From: Rummeliibacillus sp044763875
Lineage (GTDB): Bacteria > Bacillota > Bacilli > Bacillales_A > Planococcaceae
NCBI RefSeq assembly: GCF_044763875.1
Contig: NZ_JBIWGZ010000001.1
Location: 908,495 to 972,494 of the forward strand
Direction: 5' to 3'
DNA length: 64,000 nucleotides
Part shown: positions 44,353 to 53,428 of the stretch, in pieces
Position numbering within the stretch: the stretch's first letter is position 1
Layout: each line of letters starts with the position of its first letter
The notes under the pieces: model-generated
Told to the model about the DNA's origin: nothing
What the model saw: the letters and a program-made list of their open reading frames with translations, nothing else
Databases searched by the model: none
Position numbers and translations under genes: made by a program

Positions 44353-45063
44353 ATGTCTCAAACTAATATGAATAAACCAACACATGATGAACAGCATTTT
44401 ATGGCATCCGATCTAATTCGTGATATTGTAATCGGTATGGCTGATGGATTGACAGTTCCGTTTGCACTCGCCGCTGGGTTATCAGGTAGCATTTCAAATG
44501 CAAGTTTAGTTGTCGTTGCAGGCGTAGCGGAAATTGCTGCGGGGTCAATTGCAATGGGGCTTGGCGGTTACCTTGCTGCACGTACGGACGAAGAGCACTA
44601 TGCATCTGAACTGGACCGGGAAAGAAGAGAGATTGTGGAATTGCCAGATCGAGAACGAGAAGAAGTAGCTGAAATATTACGAGAATGGAATCTACCTGAA
44701 TCCGCAATCAATGAGGCAGTTGCTGCAATGAGTAAAGATCCTGAAAAATGGGCAGATTTCATGATGAAATACGAACTTGGACTTGAGAAGCCAGAACCAA
44801 AGCGTGCAATAACGAGCTCCATTACAATTGGTGGATCCTATATAGTTGGTGGTCTCATTCCTTTGTTCCCTTATATGATCATCCCAAATGCTAACTCAGC
44901 CCTTCTTCTTTCCGTCATTATGACACTCATCGCATTGTTTATTTTCGGATTTGTAAAAGGACAGTTTACTGGAGCTAAGCCGTTTAAGAGTGCTTTTCAA
45001 ACGACATTGGTCGGCGGTTTAGCAGCAGGTATCGCCTTTTTAATTGCAAGATTAATTTCGTAA
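44353..45063 (+). CDS. VIT1/CCC1-family iron or manganese transporter
   Basis: 236 residues. The first two helices carry DIVIGMADGLTVPFALAAGL, the family hallmark. A cytoplasmic Glu-rich metal-binding domain (~78-145) with RTDEEHYASELDRERRE follows, then three more helices. It moves Fe(II) or Mn(II) out of the cytoplasm. AAGGGAGAT is just before the ATG. A relic of a second copy sits at 25.7 kb. Confidence 0.92.
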   Translation: MSQTNMNKPTHDEQHFMASDLIRDIVIGMADGLTVPFALAAGLSGSISNASLVVVAGVAEIAAGSIAMGLGGYLAARTDEEHYASELDRERREIVELPDREREEVAEILREWNLPESAINEAVAAMSKDPEKWADFMMKYELGLEKPEPKRAITSSITIGGSYIVGGLIPLFPYMIIPNANSALLLSVIMTLIALFIFGFVKGQFTGAKPFKSAFQTTLVGGLAAGIAFLIARLIS

Positions 45064-45096
45064 CTTTTTCACAAATAAAACGATACTTAAATCCGG

Positions 45097-45127
45097 ACAC
45101 GTGCGGCTTTATGTCTTACGTGTTTTT
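45097..45127 (+). terminator. Terminator after the VIT gene
   Basis: ACACGT pairs with ACGTGT over a 15-base loop with partial inner pairing, followed by seven T's. Confidence 0.6.
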
Positions 45128-45210
45128 TTATAGTGCATGAAAGGTTCAATCTTAACCAAGATAGCCAATGGGTATCGTTTAACCTAGTTCAGCAATCGGG
45201 CTATAATGAA

Positions 45211-45248
45211 ATAAATCTAACCGTTTAAAGTGGAACGGTTAGATTTAT
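45211..45248. terminator. Terminator of the fabF-like gene
   Basis: ATAAATCTAACCGTT pairs perfectly with AACGGTTAGATTTAT; it ends 15 bp past the FabF stop on the minus strand. Confidence 0.9.
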
Positions 45249-45262
45249 GATTGAAAGTTTAT

Positions 45263-46498
45263 TCACTCGTATTTCTTTAGAACAATCGTTGCATTATGAC
45301 CTCCGAAACCGAATGAGTTAGATATACCTGTATTTATTTTCACTTGGCGAGCAACAGACGGTACATAATCTAGATCACATAAAGGATCAGGATTTTCTAA
45401 GTTAATTGTTGGAGGAATTATCCCTTCCTTTAAACTCATTGCTAAAGCAATTGCTTCTACTCCACCAGCTGCCCCTAACATATGACCCACCATAGATTTA
45501 TTAGCTGTTACTGGAATTTGATAAGCTTGTTTTCCAAATAACTGCTTAATTGCCATCGTTTCAGAGATATCCCCCACTTTTGTACTTGTTGCGTGGGCAC
45601 TAATAACATCAATTTCTTCAGGCAATATATTGGCATTTTTTAAAGCTGATCTCATTGCAAGATAAGCACCTTTACCTTCCGGATGTGTAGCTACGATGTG
45701 GTGAGCGTCTGAACTTGCACCATATCCAATAACTTCTGCATAAATCTTTGCCTTTCTACTTAAAGCATGAGATAAAGACTCTAAGATTAATATTCCAGCT
45801 CCTTCTGACATGACAAATCCATCTCGATTTTCATCGAATGGACGACTAGCTTTAGTGGGATTATCGTTTCTTATTGATAATGCTGTGGCGTTACCAAAGC
45901 TTGCTATTGATAAGTCTGTTATAGCTGCCTCTGTTCCACCAGCAAACATAACGTCAACTTCTTCAGAGCGAATTAGTCTAAAAGCTTCCCCAATAGCTGT
46001 ATTTCCAATTGCGCAAGCAGAAACTGGAGACATAGAAGGTCCCATTGCATTCCACTTGATACTAATTTGGGCAGCAGCGGCATTAGATATCATAGCAGGA
46101 ACGAGAGTCGGACTCACTCTCCTTGGTCCCTTTTGTCTAAAAGCATCAATATTTTCAATCAAAGTTTCAAGTCCACCTATTCCTGAACCTACATATACGC
46201 CTAATCTTTCAGAATCTACACAATTAATATCTAATCTAGAATCTTCCCACGCTTGATTTGCCGCAGCCAAAGCAAATTGAGAAAAACGATCTAAACGTCT
46301 CGCTTCTTTTATCCCTAAAAGTTCCTCTGCATTAAAATCTTGAATAATGCCAGCAATTTTTGTTTTATGGTTAGTGACATCAAAGGTTTCAATAACGGAT
46401 ATACCGGATTCTCCATTTTTAATATTATTCCAAAATGTTTTAACGTTGTTTCCTATTGGAGAAACAACTCCCATACCAGTAATCACTACTCTTTCCAT
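45263..46498 (-). CDS. fabF: Beta-ketoacyl-ACP synthase II (FabF-type)
   Basis: 411 residues, full length. Catalytic triad: Cys162 (VSACAIG; usual TACATG), His near 302 (HATSTKVGD) and His near 338 (MVGHMLGAAGG). It condenses malonyl-ACP with an acyl-ACP. The active-site context differs from the standard enzyme and the gene stands alone without fabH, so it is probably a paralogue with special substrate range or timing. The ATG follows GGAGGT by seven bases. It faces an MmyB-type regulator. Confidence 0.9.
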   Translation of the reverse strand: MERVVITGMGVVSPIGNNVKTFWNNIKNGESGISVIETFDVTNHKTKIAGIIQDFNAEELLGIKEARRLDRFSQFALAAANQAWEDSRLDINCVDSERLGVYVGSGIGGLETLIENIDAFRQKGPRRVSPTLVPAMISNAAAAQISIKWNAMGPSMSPVSACAIGNTAIGEAFRLIRSEEVDVMFAGGTEAAITDLSIASFGNATALSIRNDNPTKASRPFDENRDGFVMSEGAGILILESLSHALSRKAKIYAEVIGYGASSDAHHIVATHPEGKGAYLAMRSALKNANILPEEIDVISAHATSTKVGDISETMAIKQLFGKQAYQIPVTANKSMVGHMLGAAGGVEAIALAMSLKEGIIPPTINLENPDPLCDLDYVPSVARQVKINTGISNSFGFGGHNATIVLKKYE

Positions 46499-46567
46499 TT
46501 TTAATACCTCCAATTAAATAATATACTTATATTCTACAAATCATTTATCCTATTACAAGATTATAAG

Positions 46568-46581
46568 TTATACTAGTATAA
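46568..46581. promoter_or_regulatory. Palindrome between fabF-like and mmyB-like genes
   Basis: TTATACTAGTATAA is a perfect 14-bp palindrome in the 122-bp divergent region, a likely regulator site. Confidence 0.5.
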
Positions 46582-46620
46582 GCGCTTCTAGGTTAAACTA
46601 AAATGAACAGGAGTTTTTAA

Positions 46621-47472
46621 ATGAAGAAAGAAACTCGGCTTGAAGCTTTGTCAGCTTTCTTAAAAGCTAAGAGAGCCGAAATAAAACCAGAGTCTATTGG
46701 ATTACCCGCTGGATCTCGGAGAAGAACACAAGGATTAAGAAGAGAAGAAGTTGCGCAATTAGCAGGTGTTAGTACTACTTGGTATACCTGGTTGGAACAA
46801 GGTAGGGATATAAAGGTTTCATCAAATGTACTTGATTGTATTTCTACAGCTTTACAATTAAATAATGATGAAAAAGACTACCTATATGACTTAGCATTAG
46901 AAACAAAAACAGAAATTTCAAATGTCAAAAATGATCACTCAGATCTTAGCTCTTCTTTAAAGAGAATACTAGCTGAATTAACATATTGCCCGACTATAAT
47001 TACAGATCGACATTGTCATATTGTGGGGTGGAATCCCGCAGCCGCTTATGTTTTTTTAGATTTTGAACAAATACCGAGTCAACAGAGAAATTTGATTCGT
47101 TTATTATTCGAGAGAAAAGAATTTAAATCATTGGCCGTTAACTGGGAACAATTTGTGAAAGGATTTCTTGCCATATTCCGTACCTATTATGGACACTATT
47201 TAGGCGATGAATGGTACAATCAGTTTATTCAAGAAATGAGTGCTTCTCATCCGGAATTCAAGGAATTTTGGAAAGAAAGTCAAGTAAGTAAGGCTCCAGA
47301 AATGACAATTGAATTTAGACATGCTAAAGCAGGCAAAATGTTGTTTAATTTAACTTCTCTTCAAGTTCAAGGTGATATAGATTTACGGTGTAGTATCTAT
47401 ACACCAATAGATGAAACAGATACAGAAAATAAATTAAAGCGACTAATGAAAAAGGTTTCCTATGAATATTAA
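46621..47472 (+). CDS. XRE-type regulator with MmyB-like ligand domain
   Basis: 283 residues. N-terminal helix-turn-helix (GLRREEVAQLAGVSTTWYTW, ~40-59, with GRDIKVS after it). A PAS-like MmyB ligand domain (~110-270) includes the HIVGWNPAA motif. A related ligand domain has been reported with bound fatty acid. Facing a ketoacyl synthase gene, it probably senses a lipid and controls fabF. AACAGGAG is upstream of the ATG. Confidence 0.88.
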   Translation: MKKETRLEALSAFLKAKRAEIKPESIGLPAGSRRRTQGLRREEVAQLAGVSTTWYTWLEQGRDIKVSSNVLDCISTALQLNNDEKDYLYDLALETKTEISNVKNDHSDLSSSLKRILAELTYCPTIITDRHCHIVGWNPAAAYVFLDFEQIPSQQRNLIRLLFERKEFKSLAVNWEQFVKGFLAIFRTYYGHYLGDEWYNQFIQEMSASHPEFKEFWKESQVSKAPEMTIEFRHAKAGKMLFNLTSLQVQGDIDLRCSIYTPIDETDTENKLKRLMKKVSYEY

Positions 47473-47814
47473 AAAATAATTTCATTACACTAGTCCCTAT
47501 CATGAATCATTTATTCCGGCCAATTGCTTGATGGCTTAAGAACCCCAAGTGTACAATAATAGTTATTTGGTATTAATTTATCTCACAGGTGTAGTCACTT
47601 TTTATGTGATACGCCTTTTCTTTTTACTACGTCCTTTCTTTCTTTTATTTATTACAACTGTGATTTTATTATCGATATTGACCAATCTCTCCCATTCTGA
47701 ATCTCGATGGTTCGAAACTTATGAAATTAAGTAGCATGTATAGCAATTATTATCAAAAATTCTTTCGAAATATCCTCTATCTTGATGACTAAGCATTCTC
47801 CCTAAAAAAGTTGA

Positions 47815-47848
47815 GAAAAACCTCGTTACTTTAGTTACGAGATTTTTC
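47815..47848. terminator. Terminator-like hairpin
   Basis: GAAAAACCTCGTTAC pairs with GTTACGAGATTTTTC (two mismatches) around TTTA. It lies 340 bp past the regulator gene; the gap 47473-48015 is otherwise without a credible gene. Confidence 0.75.
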
Positions 47849-48015
47849 TTATTTGTTTACTGAAAAAGCACAGTTAATGGATTAAAAATAATGAAACTAC
47901 AAATCAAATGCCCACCGAAATTAGGAACGGTAGCATTAATAATCGTGGATTAAAATCTTTTAGGACTTAACATATCGTAAAAAGCACTTATCTTCATAGA
48001 ATTCTATTACTATTA

Positions 48016-48166
48016 TCAGTCATTTTCACTTAAAATTTTGTTTTTAATCAAATTTGTACAAAGATACCCTACAATATACTCCCTCCTTGTTAATTCATCT
48101 AAATCTTCATTTTCAACTAGTTCATCAACTAAATCCAAAGGACTTTCCGTAATTTTGTATGCTCAT
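48016..48166 (-). pseudogene. Frameshifted small acidic protein gene, copy 1
   Basis: ATG with AAGGA two bases before it, then a single-base frame change after about seven codons. After it the frame reads LVDELVENEDLDELTRREYI and then VGYLCTNLIKNK. The second half matches the copy at 61512-61678 (TRREYI, GYLC). The original protein was about 50 residues. Family not recognised. It lies 20 bp upstream of the DUF421 stop side, on the same strand. Confidence 0.6.
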
Positions 48167-48186
48167 AATCCTTGTATAAAAATCAT

Positions 48187-48897
48187 TTATTCTTTATCAA
48201 TTGGCGAATGAATATGATTCTCATATGTATCAACATACATATTTCCATTACCGGACAGGACTGCATATAATACATCATCTTGAACTAAGTTACGTCTCTT
48301 TAATTCCGAATGTAACCATGATTCCGTTAAGTTATTCTGTTCTAGATTTTCCATTATTACCTCTCCATCCATAATAAGTTCAATTGGTAAATTAATTTCA
48401 GGAGTTATCGGTATCATTAAATCTTGTCTAGTTACATTTCTGAATTGAGGCTTTTTTAAGACTGTTAATGTCCCATTTGTCTCTATAATCGCAAACAGTA
48501 CCTCTTCAATATTAAAGACGTCCTTTTCCCTTAATTGTTGATTTAAATAATCTAACGTATAGCGCATCTTATTCATATTTTTCTCTAGTATTTTTCCGTT
48601 TTGAATAACAACCGTCGGGTCACCAGCTAAAAACTTTCTGCCTTTCCTACTTTTTAAGGAAATGACAGCAATCGTAAAAATTATAATGACATAAATGACA
48701 AATGCTAGGATAATATGATGTGCTTTTATAGATGTATTAAAGGCTAAGTTCGCTGCAATGGCTCCTAAAGAAATGGTTGCAACAAAATCAAACATCGTCA
48801 TTTGAGAGATCGTTTGTTTACCTAGTATTCGCGTGCCTATTAGTAACAGTCCAAAAGAAGTGATTGACCTCAAAACAACCTCAAAATGTTCAGGCAT
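48187..48897 (-). CDS. DUF421 / YetF-family membrane protein
   Basis: 236 residues. Three N-terminal membrane helices (~8-80) with RILGKQTISQMTMFDFV, then two soluble DUF421-type modules (~85-215) with RKFLAGDPTVVIQNGKILE. Bacillus genomes carry several paralogues, some spore-linked; molecular role unknown. GAGGTG precedes the ATG. Ends in a His-containing acidic tail. Confidence 0.9.
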   Translation of the reverse strand: MPEHFEVVLRSITSFGLLLIGTRILGKQTISQMTMFDFVATISLGAIAANLAFNTSIKAHHIILAFVIYVIIIFTIAVISLKSRKGRKFLAGDPTVVIQNGKILEKNMNKMRYTLDYLNQQLREKDVFNIEEVLFAIIETNGTLTVLKKPQFRNVTRQDLMIPITPEINLPIELIMDGEVIMENLEQNNLTESWLHSELKRRNLVQDDVLYAVLSGNGNMYVDTYENHIHSPIDKE

Positions 48898-49107
48898 TTT
48901 AACACCTCATTTAACTTTGTTCTTTTACTAATAGACTTTACTTTTTCTCCCTTTCTAAACCTTTATTTTAAGGATAGGCTCTTAATAATCTCGAAAACGG
49001 GTATGGTTAAAAAAATGGAACCAAACTCGTTTTATTGTTAGAACCTGTTAGATCCGCTTCTGAAAGACCTGTAACTGATACGGTTTAGTCACCTGTAGCC
49101 ATAACAG

Positions 49108-49230
49108 ATGTTAAGCAGTTTAACTAAGAACATTTATTCAAAAACTAACGATTACCTGGTTTTGTGGAGTAAGAAAAGCCCTTCCTTTATTGGTTATGGA
49201 TTCGGTCCACTGGGAGAAAACTTAAATTAG
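49108..49230 (+). pseudogene. Decayed coding remnant
   Basis: 40 codons with a protein-like translation (NDYLVLWSKKSPSFIGYGFG). The 90 bases upstream are also protein-like in another frame (RSASERPVTDTV, stop, SPVAITDVKQFN), as if a gene had collected frameshifts and stops. No ribosome site. Family not recognised. Confidence 0.33.
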
Positions 49231-49237
49231 CATTAGA

Positions 49238-49264
49238 AAAAGAGGTGCAATTCGCACCTCTTTT
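49238..49264. terminator. Bidirectional terminator
   Basis: AAAAGAGGTGC pairs perfectly with GCACCTCTTTT, between the remnant and the PP2C-like gene. Confidence 0.92.
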
Positions 49265-49297
49265 GTAAAGCATTTAGCATACCAATCAGTAGTTCGC

Positions 49298-50110
49298 TTA
49301 TTGATTACTTGGTATAGTAACTTCCTTTAAAATATTTACTTTCCAAGAAATTATGGTAGTGCTATCTCGTACATTGTTTTCTCGGATGTTTTGAAACATT
49401 GTTTTAATACTTTCTTCATCCTTAGAATTAACGAAAGAATTATAAATGTTTTTTGGTTTTGAATATGGTTCATTAGGACATTCAATTAGACCATCTGTGG
49501 TCAGAAAAAGGCAATTTTCTCCTTGTCTTAACTCTTTTATCCCCACACTGTAACAAGGTACTTCTTGTTCAAAAGTATTGACTTGTCCTATCCATTCATA
49601 GAATTGTCTTTGATTTATTTGGTATTGACCTAATGCAGATAATTCTGGGTGAAATAAATAAAGAACGCAGTCCCCAACAGAAAACCACCAAATATATTTA
49701 TCTTTTCTAACAACAATTAAACAAGCAGTTTCTCCTTTCATATTTCTGCAAGTAGATAAGAATTCCCTTGATTGAAACATACTTAATATCTTTTCTTCTA
49801 GCATCTTAAAAGTTTTTTGAGTTGTCGCCATAGATAATAAATGCTTTATTTGAGCCTTTTCATTTTCAAACAATCCTAATACTCTTTCGGCACTCTCGGC
49901 TGTGTTATGTGCATCTAAAGCAATAACGAACTCCCAATCTTCTTTTTCGTTAAACCATACTAGACATCCATCTTCATTCTTATATTGCCCTGCATTCGAA
50001 TTCCCACCATATCGTCCCACAATTATATGATTTAAATACTGGATTATTACTTTATCCACGAAGTTTTCTTGACTACCAACCCAACTAAAATCTTTGAAAT
50101 TATTATTCAT
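49298..50110 (-). CDS. PP2C-family serine/threonine phosphatase
   Basis: 270 residues. Metal-binding aspartates of the fold appear in NEDGCLVW, IALDAHN, TTDGLIE and RDSTTIISW; GETACLIV and WFSVGDCVLYL are the central strands. No membrane or sensor domain, so the phosphatase is free in the cytoplasm; substrate unknown. It starts inside the last codons of the HIT gene (8-bp overlap), so the two are made together. Confidence 0.85.
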   Translation of the reverse strand: MNNNFKDFSWVGSQENFVDKVIIQYLNHIIVGRYGGNSNAGQYKNEDGCLVWFNEKEDWEFVIALDAHNTAESAERVLGLFENEKAQIKHLLSMATTQKTFKMLEEKILSMFQSREFLSTCRNMKGETACLIVVRKDKYIWWFSVGDCVLYLFHPELSALGQYQINQRQFYEWIGQVNTFEQEVPCYSVGIKELRQGENCLFLTTDGLIECPNEPYSKPKNIYNSFVNSKDEESIKTMFQNIRENNVRDSTTIISWKVNILKEVTIPSNQ

Positions 50111-50555
50111 ATTGATTATTCTCTAAATATGTTTTAAGACGATTACAAAGTTCAATAACCTCATTATTTTCACCCAAAGGTGCATCTTCCCAATCGTAAA
50201 CCTCCATTGGTCCCCAATGTTCTTTTGGTGTATTAGGATAACGAGCAACTAGGTGCATATGAAGGTGCGGAACAGAATTCCCCGAAACAAGCGAGTAGAT
50301 ATGCTCAGCGTTTTCTGAATCTTTTAGTGCTTTACTAACTCTAGACATAATGACACCGAATGCTTTTGCTTCTTCTACTTTCATTTCGGCAAGTGTCGGT
50401 ACGTGTCTTTTTAGGTCAATCATAATATGACCTAAATAGTTGGGTTTACCATTTCTATCAATGTGCCCCACATACAAATATTCATCTTCATAAATCATAA
50501 CTCCAGAAGTTTCAATATTCCCAGCGTGTTTATTACAAATAAAACAGTCATTCAT
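50103..50555 (-). CDS. HIT-family nucleotide hydrolase/transferase
   Basis: 150 residues. The histidine triad HLHMHLV (~96-102) is present. CFICNKHAG at the start has the Cys pair often found in zinc-binding HIT proteins. It hydrolyses or transfers nucleotidyl groups, perhaps of dinucleoside polyphosphates. GGGGG precedes the ATG. It overlaps the downstream phosphatase gene by 8 bp. Confidence 0.9.
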   Translation of the reverse strand: MNDCFICNKHAGNIETSGVMIYEDEYLYVGHIDRNGKPNYLGHIMIDLKRHVPTLAEMKVEEAKAFGVIMSRVSKALKDSENAEHIYSLVSGNSVPHLHMHLVARYPNTPKEHWGPMEVYDWEDAPLGENNEVIELCNRLKTYLENNQYE

Positions 50556-50649
50556 TTGAATTACCCCCTTTTTAAGTATTTATAGAATTATAATGCAAAT
50601 AGTATTGTATTTGTATAATTTTCTAAATATTACTATTTAAATTCAAAAA

Positions 50650-50673
50650 AACACCACCAAGTATGGTGATGTT
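50650..50673 (-). terminator. Terminator of the small membrane protein gene
   Basis: AACACCACC pairs with GGTGATGTT (one mismatch); on the minus strand a run of six T's follows. It lies 70 bp past the stop at 50743. Confidence 0.75.
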
Positions 50674-50742
50674 ATCTCAAATAAATTATATTTTTTAAAG
50701 AAAACTGTTTATCTGTTATACCTAATCTTTGTCGTTAAAGAG

Positions 50743-51021
50743 TTATGGTTCACTAATTCCCATTGCTAATAATAAGAAAAATGTGCAAACCAAAACGAAC
50801 CCGTTCCCTATTACTCCAATAATTAAAAAAATTATACGTTTAGACATCAACCAAGAGAATATGGCAAATAAAAAACCAATAATTGATAAGATGCTAAAAA
50901 TTTCAATTAGAAAATAAATATCAACATTTGGCCCTCTTGTTGTATAGAAAATAATTATACTGATTATCGCTGATAATACGGATAAAACACCTAATATACT
51001 TCCTACTTTTCTCTTATCCAT
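50743..51021 (-). CDS. Small three-helix membrane protein, unknown
   Basis: 92 residues and three hydrophobic helices (~8-28, ~34-57, ~63-88) with a basic start. No family recognised. AGGAGGAGG a few bases before the ATG shows that it is translated. Single gene. Confidence 0.75.
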   Translation of the reverse strand: MDKRKVGSILGVLSVLSAIISIIIFYTTRGPNVDIYFLIEIFSILSIIGFLFAIFSWLMSKRIIFLIIGVIGNGFVLVCTFFLLLAMGISEP

Positions 51022-51130
51022 AATTTAACCTCCTCCTGACCTATTCTCTATAGTTTATGTACAATATTTCACAAACACCACACTAGCATTACCATAAGGA
51101 TTCAATTTATCTTGACTTCCTCCATTAAAT

Positions 51131-51192
51131 TGACCTTACTCATGAAGAAAGACGCTCTCCTTATTCAGAAAAGCGCCCTTATGTTGAATAAC
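51131..51192 (+). repeat. Family A palindromic repeat
   Basis: GACGCTCTCCT faces AGAAAAGCGCCC, inner stem of the third type; right end ATGTTGAATAAC. Confidence 0.72.
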
Positions 51193-51203
51193 ATTTATAA
51201 TTA

Positions 51204-51713
51204 TTAATTTGTCTTTAAATTTTTTCCAATATATTGGACAATCTTGCGAAGTTCAGTAGATGACGGGCGCCCAAATGGACTTGTTTGTCTCTGTTGATAT
51301 AGAAGTTGTCCATTTTCATCAACAAGGAAATAAGCTGGCTCTCCATGCGTGCCATGATCCTCATATGGAGCATCTTCATCATGATAAAAAACATCATATG
51401 CTTTTAATGTCTTTAAATCTTCATCAGCTAAAACAGTAAAGGTAAGGTTATTCTTATCAACCATTTCCTTTAAATTATCCAATTGATCTGTTGAAATTGA
51501 AATAAGATGTACATTCTTGCCTTCAAAAAAACTTTTGCTTTCTTCAAGCTCTTTTAAGTCATGATTACAAACTGGACACCATGATCCTCTGAAAAAGATA
51601 ATGAGATGCCAACTTCTATGCTGATTTTGATGAGATACAAAAGAGAATTTTTCACCATTAGTTGTTGGAAGTGTGAAATCGGGTACTTTGTCACCTAAAT
51701 TAAATGTAGCCAT
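51204..51713 (-). CDS. AhpC/TSA-family peroxiredoxin-like protein
   Basis: 169 residues. Thioredoxin fold with GSWCPVCNHDL (two cysteines three apart, peroxidatic Cys first), preceded by DFTLPTTNG. No C-terminal resolving cysteine domain. It should reduce peroxides with a thiol partner. The ATG follows GGAGG by six bases; a longer in-frame N-terminus without a ribosome site was rejected. Single gene. Confidence 0.88.
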   Translation of the reverse strand: MATFNLGDKVPDFTLPTTNGEKFSFVSHQNQHRSWHLIIFFRGSWCPVCNHDLKELEESKSFFEGKNVHLISISTDQLDNLKEMVDKNNLTFTVLADEDLKTLKAYDVFYHDEDAPYEDHGTHGEPAYFLVDENGQLLYQQRQTSPFGRPSSTELRKIVQYIGKNLKTN

Positions 51714-51932
51714 ACTTTTCCTCCGTTTGTACTTTTTTGTTTTATTTTGTATTTTAGTTTTAATGTAAGATAAATTACAAATTAGCATTAATTTCTTCGT
51801 GCAATGTAGTTATCTTTGTCATTATCTCCTTTTTCATATCAATTAAACCTTAACAAGAAATTTCTCTTTTTCATTTTATCTGCTTAAGTGATTTAATTTT
51901 ACAAATTGCACCTTTATTTCTGACTTAATTCG

Positions 51933-52006
51933 GTTTTTCAACAATATAGCCCTTAAATGAAAAATGAGCGCTTATCCTCAATTCAAGGATAGTGCCCGAT
52001 TGCGGA
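51933..52006 (+). repeat. Family A palindromic repeat
   Basis: TTTTTCAACAATATAGCCCT left arm, GAGCGCTTATCC / GGATAGTGC inner stem, CCGATTGCGGA right arm. Confidence 0.75.
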
Positions 52007-52094
52007 TTAACTTTATCGACGTGATTACATATTTCACTGGCAGTATGTCAAAGCTCATCAATTATCGGCCGGATACCTATGAAATATCCTTAAT

Positions 52095-52532
52095 TTACTT
52101 GATTTGCTCCGCCAACTCTAAAATAATTCCCTCTGGTCCACGAACGTAGCATAACTTATAAGCGTTTTCGTAGTTTTGTATCTCACCAAAAAGTTCTGCG
52201 CCTTTATTTTTCAATTTGGCAACAACTGATTCAATATCTTCAACAGCAAATGCAATATGCTGGATACCCAAGGTATTTGCATAAGATTGCTGAATACCTT
52301 TTTCATCTGACGGCGTATGGAATTTGACCAGCTCCAAAGTTGTCTGGCCGTCTGGCATCCCTAACCATACAACTGTTTCTCTAACATCAGTAAGCCCAAT
52401 TATTCGTTCCACCCACTCTCCTTTCACTTCTGTTTCCCCTAGCACTTCAAGTCCAAGGTTAAGAAAAAAGGCTTTAGCGGCAGGAAGATCATTTACGATT
52501 ACACCCACATGATCTATTCTATGGATTTTCAT
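52095..52532 (-). CDS. VOC/glyoxalase-family protein
   Basis: 145 residues, two beta-alpha-beta-beta-beta units. Possible metal ligands: His8 (IDHVGV), Glu in LELVKF, His in GIQHIAF and Glu in ILELAE. It resembles lactoylglutathione lyase or methylmalonyl-CoA epimerase; substrate not assigned. GGAGGT precedes the ATG by seven bases. Single gene. Confidence 0.85.
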   Translation of the reverse strand: MKIHRIDHVGVIVNDLPAAKAFFLNLGLEVLGETEVKGEWVERIIGLTDVRETVVWLGMPDGQTTLELVKFHTPSDEKGIQQSYANTLGIQHIAFAVEDIESVVAKLKNKGAELFGEIQNYENAYKLCYVRGPEGIILELAEQIK

Positions 52533-52734
52533 ATCTCATACCTCCAATTTTCCTAAGTTTATCACATATGTCTCCTGAAGATTTCTTCTCGATTGCTTTA
52601 AGCACCCGTTAGCACAACTAGCCAGAGTAAAAATATCTTCAACAAAAGTTCCAGAATATTGAAGACTAATAAGACTCCTTCAATTTTTGTTATTTTTCCC
52701 CCATGTATCCAGATAAAATTCTTCGTCATTAATT

Positions 52735-53349
52735 TTAGCTCTGTGTGGCGTCTACGGTTATATAAGTATTGCTATAAAGAAGCATATTAATGTTTTTTAT
52801 ATTCCATAATTTCCTAAATTCATTAATAGGAACTTTTCGATTATAGCTATTGTTATCATCATTACAATTCACCAGTTGCCTTAATGATTCTGAAAGGTAA
52901 AAATACTCCTTGTCATATCCTACGACAGGGACAAAATGCAAATCATTACTATCCTTATGTACTTTAATAAAAACAATTACGGGAGTTCCTTTACTAACTT
53001 CGTACTTTAATGTATTTATATTTCCTTTATAATAGTTTGTTTTAAATCCCTTTTTTCTTAACACCGTACGGATTCCCTTTGGATATACATTGCCTGACCT
53101 CACTTTACTAGGGAAATTAGTATATAACTCTTCACCATCGGCCTCCATTCCAAAATGACGCAACACATATGCTGTTGAAAATGCTGCACATTCCCTATTC
53201 TTTTGTATATCTATCCTATTATTTCGTTTAATTAGATAGTTAGCCGGATAATCTCTTTTACGTAAAACAGGTATGGGTAATGTCATTAAATATGCATTTA
53301 TGATAGTTGATATAATAATCCATAAAATAACTGTTCTAACTAAAAACAT
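52735..53349 (-). CDS. C39-like cysteine peptidase with N-terminal anchor
   Basis: 204 residues. One N-terminal membrane helix (~2-22) then a papain-like C39 domain: catalytic Cys in NRECAAFSTAYVLR (~55) and His in LHFVPVVGYD (~140). Unlike bacteriocin exporters there is no ABC domain and no Gly-Gly leader peptide gene in sight. So it may process or degrade proteins at the outer surface, or be a bacteriocin-like system remnant. The ATG follows GGGGGGAAG by four bases; an earlier in-frame start has no ribosome site. Confidence 0.78.
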   Translation of the reverse strand: MFLVRTVILWIIISTIINAYLMTLPIPVLRKRDYPANYLIKRNNRIDIQKNRECAAFSTAYVLRHFGMEADGEELYTNFPSKVRSGNVYPKGIRTVLRKKGFKTNYYKGNINTLKYEVSKGTPVIVFIKVHKDSNDLHFVPVVGYDKEYFYLSESLRQLVNCNDDNNSYNRKVPINEFRKLWNIKNINMLLYSNTYITVDATQS

Positions 53350-53428
53350 ACTACTTCCCCCCATTGCTTTGCGTCCATATCGAAACAATATTCTAAGTCC
53401 TTGGTTTAGTTCAATAAAAAAGGTCGTC

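Noticed and set aside
47549..47734. Plus-strand 61-codon hydrophobic frame after the MmyB-type regulator
   Set aside because: GTG start without a ribosome site in very T-rich DNA, which always looks hydrophobic when translated.
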